DNA from: Betaproteobacteria bacterium
Lineage (GTDB): Bacteria > Pseudomonadota > Gammaproteobacteria > Burkholderiales > Rhodocyclaceae
NCBI GenBank assembly: GCA_028868235.1
Contig: JAGWUW010000139.1
Location: forward strand, 1 to 7,026
DNA: 7,026 nucleotides
Direction: 5' to 3'
Position 1 is the stretch's first letter. Every line of letters starts with the position of its first letter. The notes beneath the pieces were generated by a model. It saw nothing but the letters and a program-made list of their open reading frames with translations, was not told the DNA's origin and ran no database searches. Shown piece after piece: positions 1 through 6,625 of this stretch. The position numbers and the translations under genes are program-made.

Positions 1-28
1 TGGGAGCCGAGTTTCCGGTCCCATTTTT
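1..28 (+). terminator. Intrinsic terminator for a + strand gene left of the window
   Basis: Bases 1-5 (TGGGA) pair with 19-23 (TCCCA). After a one-base bulge at 6, bases 7-9 (CCG) pair with 16-18 (CGG), leaving a six-base loop. Five T residues follow directly at 24-28, the classic arrangement for Rho-independent termination of + strand transcription. The gene it would serve is outside the window. The T tract touches the stop codon of the minus-strand receiver gene, so the two genes converge with almost no spacer. The hairpin also forms in the minus-strand transcript, but whether a U tract follows there cannot be seen. Confidence 0.65.
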
Positions 29-879
29 CACCGTTGCAACAGCTTTTGCATGAATTCCTCGACCTTGGCCGGGCGGATCGGCTTCAGGAAATAGCCGATG
101 GCGCCACCGCCTATGGCAGCCTGTACAATTTGGCGACTGGCATTGCCGGTGACGATGACAATTTTTGTTTGCGGAGACACTGCCTTAATGTGCGGCAAGG
201 CATCCAGGCCACTCATTCCCGGCATGTTTACGTCCAGGCAGATCACGGCTGGACGAAATCTTCTGACAGCCACAATGCCTTCCTCCGCATTACTGGCCAG
301 TCCCATCACCTTGATGCCAATTTCTTGCAGTACGCCTTTCAGCAGGAGTCGAATTGCGCCACTGTCATCGATGATGACAGCGGTGCGCGGTACCACAACC
401 GCTGTCTCCTGAGGGTTGGAAGCTACGGGTTCGGGCAAGGCACGTTCATGTGCTGTCGGAATGCCTGCGGCGAGTGATACTGCTTCCGTCGGTGAGGCGG
501 CAGCCCGTGCGGCAATCGCCCGTGTTCTTTCAATCTGGTTCAGCTCGTCGATAATTTGAGCTTCCTCGAAGGGTTTCTGAATAAACCCTGATGCGCCAAG
601 ATCGGCTGCGTGCCCCTTCAGTTCCGGCTCGCTGGAGCCGCTGATCATTACGACGGCGACATCGTTGGCCGCAACGTCTATTTCGGCAAGCAATTCGAAT
701 CCATTTTTTCCCGGCAGTTCATAATCGAGGCATACCACATCGGGATGCTCGTTCCGGACGAAATCAAGCAGGCTGGAACCATCGGCATATTGGGCGACGA
801 CCTGATGCCCTTCTCCTTCGCAGATCGCACGCAACAGATTGCGCATCGCTTCATCGTCATCAACAATCACAATCTTCAT
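28..879 (-). CDS. Double receiver-domain (REC-REC) response regulator
   Basis: This 283-residue cytoplasmic protein consists of two CheY-like receiver domains and no output domain. REC1 (about 1-118) has the acidic pocket D7/D8, phospho-acceptor D52 in LDYELPG, S80 in the switch position and K102 in QKPF. REC2 (about 165-283) has D171/D172, D216 in LDVNMPG, T244 in VTGN and K266 in LKPI. Both full catalytic sets are present, so both domains should be phosphorylated on Asp. A roughly 47-residue Ala/Pro/Glu-rich linker joins them. The ATG at 879 is supported by a GAGG ribosome site seven bases upstream (887-890 on the other strand). No kinase is adjacent. With no DNA-binding, GGDEF, EAL or HD-GYP domain, it may be a phosphorelay intermediate, a phosphate sink, or act by protein contact; that is inference. 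Confidence 0.9.
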   Translation of the reverse strand: MKIVIVDDDEAMRNLLRAICEGEGHQVVAQYADGSSLLDFVRNEHPDVVCLDYELPGKNGFELLAEIDVAANDVAVVMISGSSEPELKGHAADLGASGFIQKPFEEAQIIDELNQIERTRAIAARAAASPTEAVSLAAGIPTAHERALPEPVASNPQETAVVVPRTAVIIDDSGAIRLLLKGVLQEIGIKVMGLASNAEEGIVAVRRFRPAVICLDVNMPGMSGLDALPHIKAVSPQTKIVIVTGNASRQIVQAAIGGGAIGYFLKPIRPAKVEEFMQKLLQR

Positions 880-1182
880 TTGAGATCCTCGGGGGGATTC
901 GCCGCCCCTTTTCTAGTCGGAATTGGGCTCTACAGCTTCAGGACGGCAGGTAGTTTACTTTGCTATCGGGCGATCGCGACAGGAATACTGGCTGCAGGGC
1001 AAGCGTGTTCCTCCCGGCAAGGAGAATTCCGTTTTGCAGTAGAATTTGCGACGTTTCCCCCGTTTTTTGGTGTTTTACGATGAGTGCTGACAAGCTGTCG
1101 AAGCGGAAAATGCAGATGTGCAAGTGGATGTCATTGCGCAGGGTTTTCCTGATATCGCTCATGGATTGATCGTCCGGCAAAT
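880..1182. other. Divergent intergenic region, no convincing gene
   Basis: About 300 bp separate the receiver gene (minus) from murI (plus), so promoters for both should lie here. A TAGAAT hexamer at 1040-1045 resembles a -10 box for the + strand, but I find no acceptable -35 at 16-18 bp from it, so I do not call a promoter. T-rich runs occur at 1062-1067 and 1073-1076. A 29-codon reading frame (1080-1169, +) starts with ATG but lacks a ribosome site and resembles nothing I know. I see no hairpin with a T tract here. Confidence 0.6.
887..890 (-). promoter_or_regulatory. Ribosome binding site of the double-receiver gene
   Basis: On the minus strand GAGG lies seven bases before the ATG at 879. 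This is good spacing and fixes the start directly in front of the first receiver beta strand (KIVIVDD). Confidence 0.6.
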
Positions 1183-1992
1183 TTGTCTGCGCTCCAGGGA
1201 GTTTTTCTGAACCACCAACCCATTGCGGTTTTCGATTCCGGCCTTGGCGGCCTGACCGTTTTGCGCGCTTTGCGCGAGCACTTGCCGCAGGAAGATTTTT
1301 TCTATTTCGCCGATACACGCTTCCTACCGTACGGTGATCGCCCGGAGGTTTTTCTTCGGGAACGTGGTGTACTGATTGCCGAAGCACTAGTCCGCCGTGG
1401 CGCCAAGGCATTGGTTATTGCGTGCAATACGGCAACGGCGGCCGCTGCCGAGGCAATACGTGCCGCCATCGATCTGCCAATCGTGGCTTTGGAGCCGGGC
1501 GTCAAGCCGGCTGTTGCGCTGACGCGGAGCGGTACCATCGGGGTTCTGGCGACGACGAGGACGCTGGCCAGTGAGCGTTTTCAGAGGCTGGTTGGTATCC
1601 ATGCCAACGGGTGTCGCGTTATTGCACAACCCTGTCCGGGGCTGGCTGAGGCGATTGAGGCGGAGGGGCCGGACAGTGCCGCGATTTCGGCCTTGCTCGA
1701 TAATTTCATCTCTCCGCTTGTGGCTGCTGCTGCTGACGTCGTGGTGCTTGGCTGCACTCATTACCCGTGGGTGGCGGCGAAGATTGCCCGGCGAATGCCG
1801 GCCGGTACGATTCTACTCGACACCGGCGACCCTGTGGCGCGACAACTCGAGCGCCTGCTTGCTGCCGGCAATCTGCTGGGCGGTGGTGCGGGCCGGTTGA
1901 CGGTGGCAACGAGCGGTGCCCCGGCTTCGGTCATTGCTACGGTAGATAGGCTATTGGGGAAAAAATTGAAAATCGAACATTGGGAGCCGTGA
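1183..1992 (+). CDS. murI: Glutamate racemase
   Basis: Cofactor-independent racemase making D-glutamate from L-glutamate for peptidoglycan precursors; cytoplasmic. From the TTG at 1183 it is 269 residues, normal for the family. Visible signature parts are FDSGLGGLTVL (D18, S19 bind substrate), PYG at 49-51, the first catalytic cysteine C81 in ACNTAT, and the second, C191, in GCTHYP. Nothing essential is missing. The start is uncertain. No ATG or GTG precedes the conserved FDSG motif, and the frame is closed by a stop at 1150-1152. TTG 1183 has no visible ribosome site, whereas a CTG at 1207 has AGGGAG five bases upstream and would give a 261-residue protein starting NHQPIAVFDSG. The gene ends in a TGATG overlap with the CoA-transferase gene, so the two are probably co-transcribed. 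Confidence 0.95.
   Translation: MSALQGVFLNHQPIAVFDSGLGGLTVLRALREHLPQEDFFYFADTRFLPYGDRPEVFLRERGVLIAEALVRRGAKALVIACNTATAAAAEAIRAAIDLPIVALEPGVKPAVALTRSGTIGVLATTRTLASERFQRLVGIHANGCRVIAQPCPGLAEAIEAEGPDSAAISALLDNFISPLVAAAADVVVLGCTHYPWVAAKIARRMPAGTILLDTGDPVARQLERLLAAGNLLGGGAGRLTVATSGAPASVIATVDRLLGKKLKIEHWEP
1196..1201 (+). promoter_or_regulatory. Possible ribosome binding site pointing to a CTG start of murI
   Basis: AGGGAG lies five bases before an in-frame CTG at 1207-1209. The only other reasonable start, TTG 1183, has no purine-rich element at the right distance. If the CTG is used, translation starts ten codons before FDSG, a usual N-terminal length for MurI. Confidence 0.4.
1982..1986 (+). 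promoter_or_regulatory. Ribosome binding site of the CoA-transferase gene, inside murI
   Basis: GGGAG lies five bases before the ATG at 1992, inside the last murI codons. It decides for ATG 1992 over the upstream in-frame TTG (1980) and GTG (1989). Confidence 0.6.
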
Positions 1993-3203
1993 TGAGCGAG
2001 GGGCAAACAGCGGTAGCAAAGCCCTTGGCAGGCCTCCGGGTTGTCGAGCTGGGAACCTTGATTGCCGGACCGTTCTGTACGCGCATCATGGCCGAATTTG
2101 GGGCCGAGGTGATCAAGGTTGAATCGCCGGATGGTGGCGACCCGTTGCGCAAATGGCGCAAGCTGTACGAGGGGACGTCTCTGTGGTGGTATGTCCAGTC
2201 GCGCAACAAGAAATCGGTAACAGCCAACCTGAAACATCCGGATGGCCGTGAATTCGTCCGAAAGCTGATTGCCGAGGCCGATATCCTGGTCGAGAACTTT
2301 CGCCCGGGGGTACTGGAAAAACTCGGCCTGGGGTGGGAGCAGTTACAGGTAGAGAATCCCGGCCTGGTCATGGTACGCCTGTCTGGTTTTGGCCAGACCG
2401 GGCCGTACAAGGATCAGCCTGGTTTCGGTGCGGTCGGCGAGTCGATGGGTGGCCTGCGCTACATCACCGGCTTTGCCGATCGCCCGCCGGTGCGTACCGG
2501 CATTTCCATAGGGGATTCGATCGCCGCGCTGTGGGGGGCAATTGGTGCGCTGATGGCCCTGCGACATAAGGAAGTGAATGGTGGAGCCGGACAGGTGGTC
2601 GATGTCGCACTCTACGAGGCGGTATTCGCCATGATGGAGTCGCTGGTCCCGGAGTTTGACGTTTTTGGCTTTGTGCGTGAGCGGACAGGCAACATCATGC
2701 CCGGTATTACCCCCTCGAATACACACACCACGCGTGACGGCAAGCACGTTACCATCGGTGCCAACGGTGATGCCATCTTCAAGCGTTTCATGGTGGCCAT
2801 CGGGCGCCAGGACCTGGCTGACGATCCCGGCCTCGCTGACAACGCCGGCCGCGATGCCCGGCGTGACGAAATCTATGAACTGATTGACCGTTGGTGCGCC
2901 GCACATGACGAAGACGAGGTGCTGGAGGCCCTGTCCAATGCCGAGGTCCCTTCGTCGCGGGTCTATTCTGCGGTTGACATGTTCTCCGATCCTCATTTCA
3001 TCGCCCGCCACATGTTCGAGTCGGCAAAATTGCCGGATGGCAAGGATTTCCGTATTCCGGGCATTGTTCCGAAACTGTCGGGGACACCGGGGGCAACGGA
3101 GTGGCTCGGCCCCGAACTCGGCGCTCATACCGATGCAGTCCTTGCCGAGCTAGGTTACGCGCCAACGCGTATCGCCGAAATGCGGAGTACCGGCGCAGTC
3201 TGA
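1992..3203 (+). CDS. Class III CoA-transferase (CaiB/BaiF family)
   Basis: Predicted to move CoA from an acyl-CoA donor to a carboxylic acid acceptor; cytoplasmic, normally an interlocked dimer. From ATG 1992 it has 403 residues, typical for the family. The N-terminal part has the CoA-binding fold signature (LAGLRVVELGTLIAGPF, then FGAEVIKVE), NFRPG at 102-106 and the GFGQTGPY segment around 132-139. The likely catalytic aspartate is D175 in ISIGDS, matching the nucleophile of formyl-CoA transferase that forms the aspartyl-CoA anhydride. The C-terminal part has the PSSRVYS and DPHF segments usual in the family. Substrates cannot be read from sequence; formyl/oxalyl, succinyl-dependent dicarboxylate and mesaconyl types all share these motifs, and no acyl-CoA dehydrogenase or decarboxylase lies nearby. 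Its ATG overlaps the murI stop by one base, suggesting translational coupling rather than a shared pathway. Confidence 0.92.
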   Translation: MSEGQTAVAKPLAGLRVVELGTLIAGPFCTRIMAEFGAEVIKVESPDGGDPLRKWRKLYEGTSLWWYVQSRNKKSVTANLKHPDGREFVRKLIAEADILVENFRPGVLEKLGLGWEQLQVENPGLVMVRLSGFGQTGPYKDQPGFGAVGESMGGLRYITGFADRPPVRTGISIGDSIAALWGAIGALMALRHKEVNGGAGQVVDVALYEAVFAMMESLVPEFDVFGFVRERTGNIMPGITPSNTHTTRDGKHVTIGANGDAIFKRFMVAIGRQDLADDPGLADNAGRDARRDEIYELIDRWCAAHDEDEVLEALSNAEVPSSRVYSAVDMFSDPHFIARHMFESAKLPDGKDFRIPGIVPKLSGTPGATEWLGPELGAHTDAVLAELGYAPTRIAEMRSTGAV

Positions 3204-3213
3204 ACCGCGCCGG
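3190..3213. terminator. GC-rich hairpin between convergent genes, possible bidirectional terminator
   Basis: CCGGCGC (3190-3196) is perfectly complementary to GCGCCGG (3207-3213) with a ten-base loop that contains the CoA-transferase stop codon. It lies 11 bp past the end of the chemoreceptor gene and would form in both transcripts. No T tract follows on either side, so it is not a canonical intrinsic terminator. It may instead stabilise 3' ends or pause polymerase between the converging genes. Confidence 0.4.
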
Positions 3214-3224
3214 AGGGAGTTGCC

Positions 3225-4853
3225 TCAGACCCGGAAGCGACCGATCAGGCTCTTCAGGTTATTGGCGATACCTTCGAGTTGATGCGCTGTGGCGGTCGTG
3301 CCACGGATGGTCGCGGTTGTTTCTTCGACCATATTGGCGATTTGCTCGACACGTTGCGCAATCGATGTGCTGGCGGCACTCTGCTCATGTGTCGCATCGG
3401 CTACTTCGCCTACGCGATCCAGCGTGCGTCGTGCTCCTTCCTCGATGGCCCGCAGCGAACCGGTTGCCGATTCAGCCAGTTGTACGCCGTGCTGCACTTC
3501 CGGTAGGGCGGCGTTCATGGCTTCGACGGCGCCATTGGTGTCGGACTGGATGGCGACGATCATCTGTTCGATTTCGGTCGTTGCGCTGGAGGTGCGTTCA
3601 GCCAGTTTGCGCACCTCATCGGCAACGACGGCAAAGCCGCGGCCCTGCTCGCCGGCCCGTGCCGCTTCGATGGCGGCATTGAGTGCCAACAGGTTGGTCT
3701 GGCCGGCGATGTCCTTGATCACGTTGGCGATGCTGGAAATCTGGTCGGCCCGGCTTTCCAGCGTGCGAATCCGGTCCGCGACACCGCTGACGGTGGTGGA
3801 AACCTGTTGAATGGCATCAGTCGCCTGACCGACCCGTTCTGCGCCCTGGCTAGATAGTTCGACCGCTTCCCGAGAGTCAGCAGAGGTTTCACGGGCACTG
3901 TCCGAGATGTGGTTGGAGCTGACCGTCAGTTCCTCGATTGCCGCTGCCATCGCTGATGTGGCGTCGGATTGGTGTTCTGCTGCCTTGGTGACCTCGTCGG
4001 ATGCCCGGGAAATCTGTTTGGCGTTATCGACCAGCGTATTCGCATCGCGATTAATTTCACTGACGATCTGGCGGAGCGACGCGACCATGCGGTCGAGCGA
4101 GTGAAGCAAACTGCCACTCTGAGCGGACCCCGCGCCGGCCGTCAGGTCTCCCTCGGCCACGCGCTGCATGATGTCGACCACGACAGTCGGTTCTCCACCC
4201 AGTTGGCGGGTGACGCTGCGTCCAATCAGGAAGCCAATGACGCTCAGGGCAATCAGCAGGGCCAGGGAAATACCGCCGAACAACATGGCGTCGTGTTGGA
4301 ATTCGGCATTGACGTCGTCGATATAGATGCCGGTTCCCAGCGCCCAGCCCCAGGGTTCGAAGGCGGCAGCATAGGAGAGTTTCGGCGCCGCCGTGTTTTG
4401 TCCGGGACGGGGGAACCAGTAATCGACAAAGCCTCCACCCGCCTTGGCTGCCGCGTTGATCTCACGGATGAGGAATTTGCCGTTGGCGTCCTTCATGTCG
4501 CCCACATCCTTGCCCTCGTTCTCCGGCTTGGGCGGCATCAGGACATAGTGGTTACCGGTGTCGACAATGAAAAAATAGTCGTTGGTGTTGTAGCGCAGGT
4601 TGCGCAGTTCTTCTCTGGCGGCCTTCTTCGCTTCTTCATCGGAGATGCCACCAGAGGCAGCCAGTTTGTGGTGATGGGCGATAATCCCCATGCCGACTTC
4701 GACTAGGTTCTTGGTCTTTCCCATCCGATCTTCCAGCATCGTGTTTTTGAGCTGGTAGAGCGTCGTTATGCAGAGAACCAGCAAGCCGACCAAGGTCAGG
4801 CCGACCAGTAATTGCATGCGCGAGGAAAGCTTTAACCTGGTTAGCATACCCAT
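3225..4853 (-). CDS. Methyl-accepting chemotaxis protein with single-Cache sensor
   Basis: Inner-membrane chemoreceptor that senses a periplasmic ligand and controls CheA through CheW. From ATG 4853 it has 542 residues. The order is: first membrane helix about 14-33; periplasmic sCache_2-type domain about 40-182 (DYFFIVDT, then [10 protein letters not shown], then [12 protein letters not shown]); second membrane helix about 190-211; HAMP about 212-265 starting RQLGGEP; and the long signalling coiled coil. Its conserved hairpin tip lies about 377-422 ([21 protein letters not shown], then [16 protein letters not shown]). Related sCache_2 receptors often bind small carboxylates; that ligand class is only a suggestion. 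The protein ends GRFRV without a CheR/CheB-tethering pentapeptide. An in-frame ATG 18 codons upstream (4907) exists, but the strong ribosome site and basic N-terminus before the first helix favour 4853. It lies 91 bp downstream of tonB on the same strand. Confidence 0.95.
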   Translation of the reverse strand: MGMLTRLKLSSRMQLLVGLTLVGLLVLCITTLYQLKNTMLEDRMGKTKNLVEVGMGIIAHHHKLAASGGISDEEAKKAAREELRNLRYNTNDYFFIVDTGNHYVLMPPKPENEGKDVGDMKDANGKFLIREINAAAKAGGGFVDYWFPRPGQNTAAPKLSYAAAFEPWGWALGTGIYIDDVNAEFQHDAMLFGGISLALLIALSVIGFLIGRSVTRQLGGEPTVVVDIMQRVAEGDLTAGAGSAQSGSLLHSLDRMVASLRQIVSEINRDANTLVDNAKQISRASDEVTKAAEHQSDATSAMAAAIEELTVSSNHISDSARETSADSREAVELSSQGAERVGQATDAIQQVSTTVSGVADRIRTLESRADQISSIANVIKDIAGQTNLLALNAAIEAARAGEQGRGFAVVADEVRKLAERTSSATTEIEQMIVAIQSDTNGAVEAMNAALPEVQHGVQLAESATGSLRAIEEGARRTLDRVGEVADATHEQSAASTSIAQRVEQIANMVEETTATIRGTTATAHQLEGIANNLKSLIGRFRV

Positions 4854-4860
4854 TTTGAAT

Positions 4861-4868
4861 TCCCCTTT
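4861..4868 (-). promoter_or_regulatory. Ribosome binding site deciding the chemoreceptor start
   Basis: On the minus strand AAAGGGGA is followed, eight bases after GGGG, by ATG at 4853. The longer frame starting at 4907 would read through this element, so I take 4853 as the start. Confidence 0.7.
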
Positions 4869-4944
4869 GATTATGACAAATAGATTACTGTTTGGTGTCA
4901 CCTCCATGCTATACCCACGGGCCCTTGAAGGCTACTGTAGCGGC

Positions 4945-5472
4945 CTATTTGAGCCGGAAGCGGATGGGAAGAATAGTCTGGCGGGGATCGCCGGCAGGCA
5001 GTGATTTCAGGGTGCGCGCGGCGCGTAGCGCGGCGTCGTCCAAAATGGCGTGCCCACTGCTTTGCTCAATCCGGGCGGCAACTACTTGGCCGCTATCGTC
5101 GATGATCAGCAGCACCAAGGCTTCGCCCTCCAGTCCCCGAGCGATTGCTTCTGCAGGATAGAAGCGGCCGGCGGTGTCGAGTTTCTTCAACTGCTTGCGG
5201 ACAGACTGTGTCCAGGTTTTCGGGGTATCGGATGCAGGCGGACTTTGTCGATGCGGTTTGGACGCTTCGTTGCGTGGGGGACGGGATTCAGGCAACTGTA
5301 AATTGGGGGATGGGGCTTCTACAGGTATTGGCAAGGGGCGCAGTTTGGCATGAATGGGCGGGGTGGCCGACAGGGGCACAGCCGGCGTCAGTATCGTTTG
5401 CAGGATTGGCATCCCGTGCAGGCAGAGTGACAGGAGCAGCGCCGCAATTAACCGGTACTTAGTGCTGGTCAT
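4945..5472 (-). CDS. tonB: TonB-family energy transducer, short form
   Basis: Probable inner-membrane-anchored periplasmic protein that passes ion-gradient energy from an ExbB/ExbD complex to outer-membrane TonB-dependent receptors. From ATG 5472 it has 175 residues, against 239 in E. coli TonB. One N-terminal membrane segment (about 7-29) carries S15 and H19 in SLCLH, the SxxxH motif that E. coli TonB (S16, H20) uses with ExbB/ExbD. A Pro-rich spacer follows (about 29-87), shorter than usual, then a TonB C-terminal domain (about 100-175) with FYP at 104-106, LEGEALV and the closing RFRLK. The motif spacing supports this start although no good ribosome site is visible; the frame stays open upstream to 5637, antisense to the ankyrin gene. 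No exbB or exbD is nearby, so it must borrow them or act in another TonB-like role. Its stop is 91 bp from the chemoreceptor start. Confidence 0.85.
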   Translation of the reverse strand: MTSTKYRLIAALLLSLCLHGMPILQTILTPAVPLSATPPIHAKLRPLPIPVEAPSPNLQLPESRPPRNEASKPHRQSPPASDTPKTWTQSVRKQLKKLDTAGRFYPAEAIARGLEGEALVLLIIDDSGQVVAARIEQSSGHAILDDAALRAARTLKSLPAGDPRQTILPIRFRLK

Positions 5473-5509
5473 GAGAAAATGGAGGCTGGCCTGAGGCAAT
5501 GGAATTGCA
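5473..5509. promoter_or_regulatory. 37-bp divergent spacer between tonB and the ankyrin gene
   Basis: The two start codons are separated by only 37 bp, too little for two complete back-to-back promoters, so at least one promoter must lie inside a neighbouring coding region. Just before the ankyrin ATG is a small inverted repeat, GCAAT (5496-5500) and ATTGC (5504-5508), with three central bases. I could not identify convincing -35/-10 pairs on either strand. Confidence 0.35.
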
Positions 5510-6544
5510 ATGAAACTGACTGCGAAAAGACTGGTCGCCATAATAATCGGGATGGGCGGATTACTGTCGGCAGCGCCCCCCGTTTTTTCTGCTGCGAGCA
5601 ATGCGGCACCCGATCCTGTGGCCTTCAGTAATAGCATGGAACTGGGCGATGTCCGCTTGGCCGAGCGTTGGCTTGATGCGGGGATGCCGCCGGATTATCA
5701 AGGCAGCCGGATCGGTAGCGGGCTGATGATTGCAGCCTGGGAGGGTAAGATTGAACTGATGCGCCTGTTCGTTTCCCGCGGTGCCGATATCAACAAGCTC
5801 AATAGCAACGGAGAGTCGGCCTTGGCCTTGGCTGCCTGGCGTGGGCAAATGGAGGCAGTCAAATGGTTGCTTGAACGGGGGGCGCGTATCAATGCGTCAG
5901 ATCGCCACTGGTCGGCCCTCCACTATGCGGTTTTTGCCGGTAATGCCGAGTTGGCAGAATACCTGATGGAGCGGGGGGCGGATATCAACGCCCGCAGCAG
6001 CAATGGCTCGAGCGTCCTGATGATGGCGGTCTACGAAGGACATCCTGAACTGGCGCGCAAGCTGATTGAGAAGGGGGCAGACAGGACGCCGAAGAATGAT
6101 TGGGGTGATGGTGCCCTGGAGTGGGCGATGCGCCAGGACCGGCTGGATATCGCCCGCATGGTGAGCAATCCGGAAGAGTTCAACATTGCCATTGCCAAAC
6201 CGAAGGAAAGCTGGGGAGGGGCGGTTCGCTCGCTGCGTACGTCGAAGGAACTTGAGAATCTCCTCAATATTCGCGAAGCGCTAGTCAAGCAGGGAGCTTC
6301 GACGGAGGCGGTGGACAAGCGGATTTCCATCGAGCGGATGCGAATCGTCCATGCAGAGATGGGGCGGGGCGCACCGGAGCGTGCGGCAACCATGGAAATC
6401 ACGGCCAGCCGGGCGAAACCCCTGGAGCAGTCGGCGCAGATCATATATGACGACAGCGGCAAGGCGGTGGGCTACAAGGCGCCGCCGGCGACCTATTTCG
6501 GTACGCCCAAAATGCCGCCCAAGACAGCGGTCAAGAATTACTGA
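5510..6544 (+). CDS. Exported ankyrin-repeat protein
   Basis: A 344-residue protein of unknown partner. The start MKLTAKRLVA and the hydrophobic stretch to about residue 22 form a Sec signal peptide with likely cleavage near 26-30 (VFSAAS), so the mature protein should be periplasmic. Ankyrin repeats follow at about 37-65, 67-98, 100-131, 133-164, 165-196 and a degenerate last one at 198-222. Several end in the usual L..RGADIN form, for instance 87-95 and 153-160. This stack is a protein-binding scaffold. Residues about 223-344 are not ankyrin: a charged, probably helical stretch (240-295), then a tail with IIYDDSGKAVGY (311-322) and Pro/Lys-rich residues, which I do not recognise. The start codon has no ribosome site at normal distance: GAGG at 5493-5496 is 13 bases away. 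The gene is divergent from tonB and followed by a small conserved gene. Confidence 0.85.
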   Translation: MKLTAKRLVAIIIGMGGLLSAAPPVFSAASNAAPDPVAFSNSMELGDVRLAERWLDAGMPPDYQGSRIGSGLMIAAWEGKIELMRLFVSRGADINKLNSNGESALALAAWRGQMEAVKWLLERGARINASDRHWSALHYAVFAGNAELAEYLMERGADINARSSNGSSVLMMAVYEGHPELARKLIEKGADRTPKNDWGDGALEWAMRQDRLDIARMVSNPEEFNIAIAKPKESWGGAVRSLRTSKELENLLNIREALVKQGASTEAVDKRISIERMRIVHAEMGRGAPERAATMEITASRAKPLEQSAQIIYDDSGKAVGYKAPPATYFGTPKMPPKTAVKNY

Positions 6545-6550
6545 CCAGTC

Positions 6551-6586
6551 GGGCATCGTTGCCCAATGGACGGGGAGGTCCCATTG
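6551..6586 (+). promoter_or_regulatory. Two consecutive stem-loops between the ankyrin gene and the next gene
   Basis: The first hairpin is GGGCA (6551-6555) with TGCCC (6560-6564) around a TCGT loop. The second is CAATGG (6564-6569) with CCATTG (6581-6586), extendable by AC/GT (6570-6571 with 6578-6579) across a bulged C at 6580. They begin seven bases after the ankyrin stop. A short run of four T appears only at 6593-6596, so this is a poor intrinsic terminator. It may be a partial terminator, an mRNA-stabilising structure, or part of the 5' leader of the next gene. Confidence 0.35.
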
Positions 6587-6625
6587 CAAAGGTTTTCGGC
6601 CTGATGCAGACTCTCCGCAACGAGC

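Noticed and set aside
1040..1045. TAGAAT as a -10 box for murI
   Set aside because: No -35-like hexamer at 16-18 bp upstream and no extended -10 TG at the right place.
1080..1169. A 29-codon frame starting MSADKLSKRK on the + strand in the gap before murI
   Set aside because: No ribosome site (TTTTACG precedes the ATG), no recognisable similarity, and no sign of selection that can be judged from one sequence.
938..1411. Long minus-strand frame over the gap and the start of murI
   Set aside because: Half lies antisense to murI, its composition is shadow-like (Arg/Gly/Pro/Ser-rich), and it has no known motif.
1981..1989. The nine-base word TGGGAGCCG also found at 1-9, considered as a repeat
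   Set aside because: Too short to be meaningful and in unrelated contexts (a terminator stem, and a coding end that doubles as a ribosome site).
2343..3128. 261-codon minus-strand frame opposite the CoA-transferase gene
   Set aside because: It is the antisense of a well-supported gene with clear motifs; its length is explained by GC-rich codon structure.
3969..4706. 245-codon + strand frame opposite the chemoreceptor gene
   Set aside because: It is antisense to the Cache, HAMP and coiled-coil coding region, with no recognisable domain.
5473..5637. Upstream extension of the tonB frame by 55 codons
   Set aside because: It overlaps the ankyrin gene start antisense. The SxxxH membrane motif spacing matches other TonB proteins when counted from ATG 5472.
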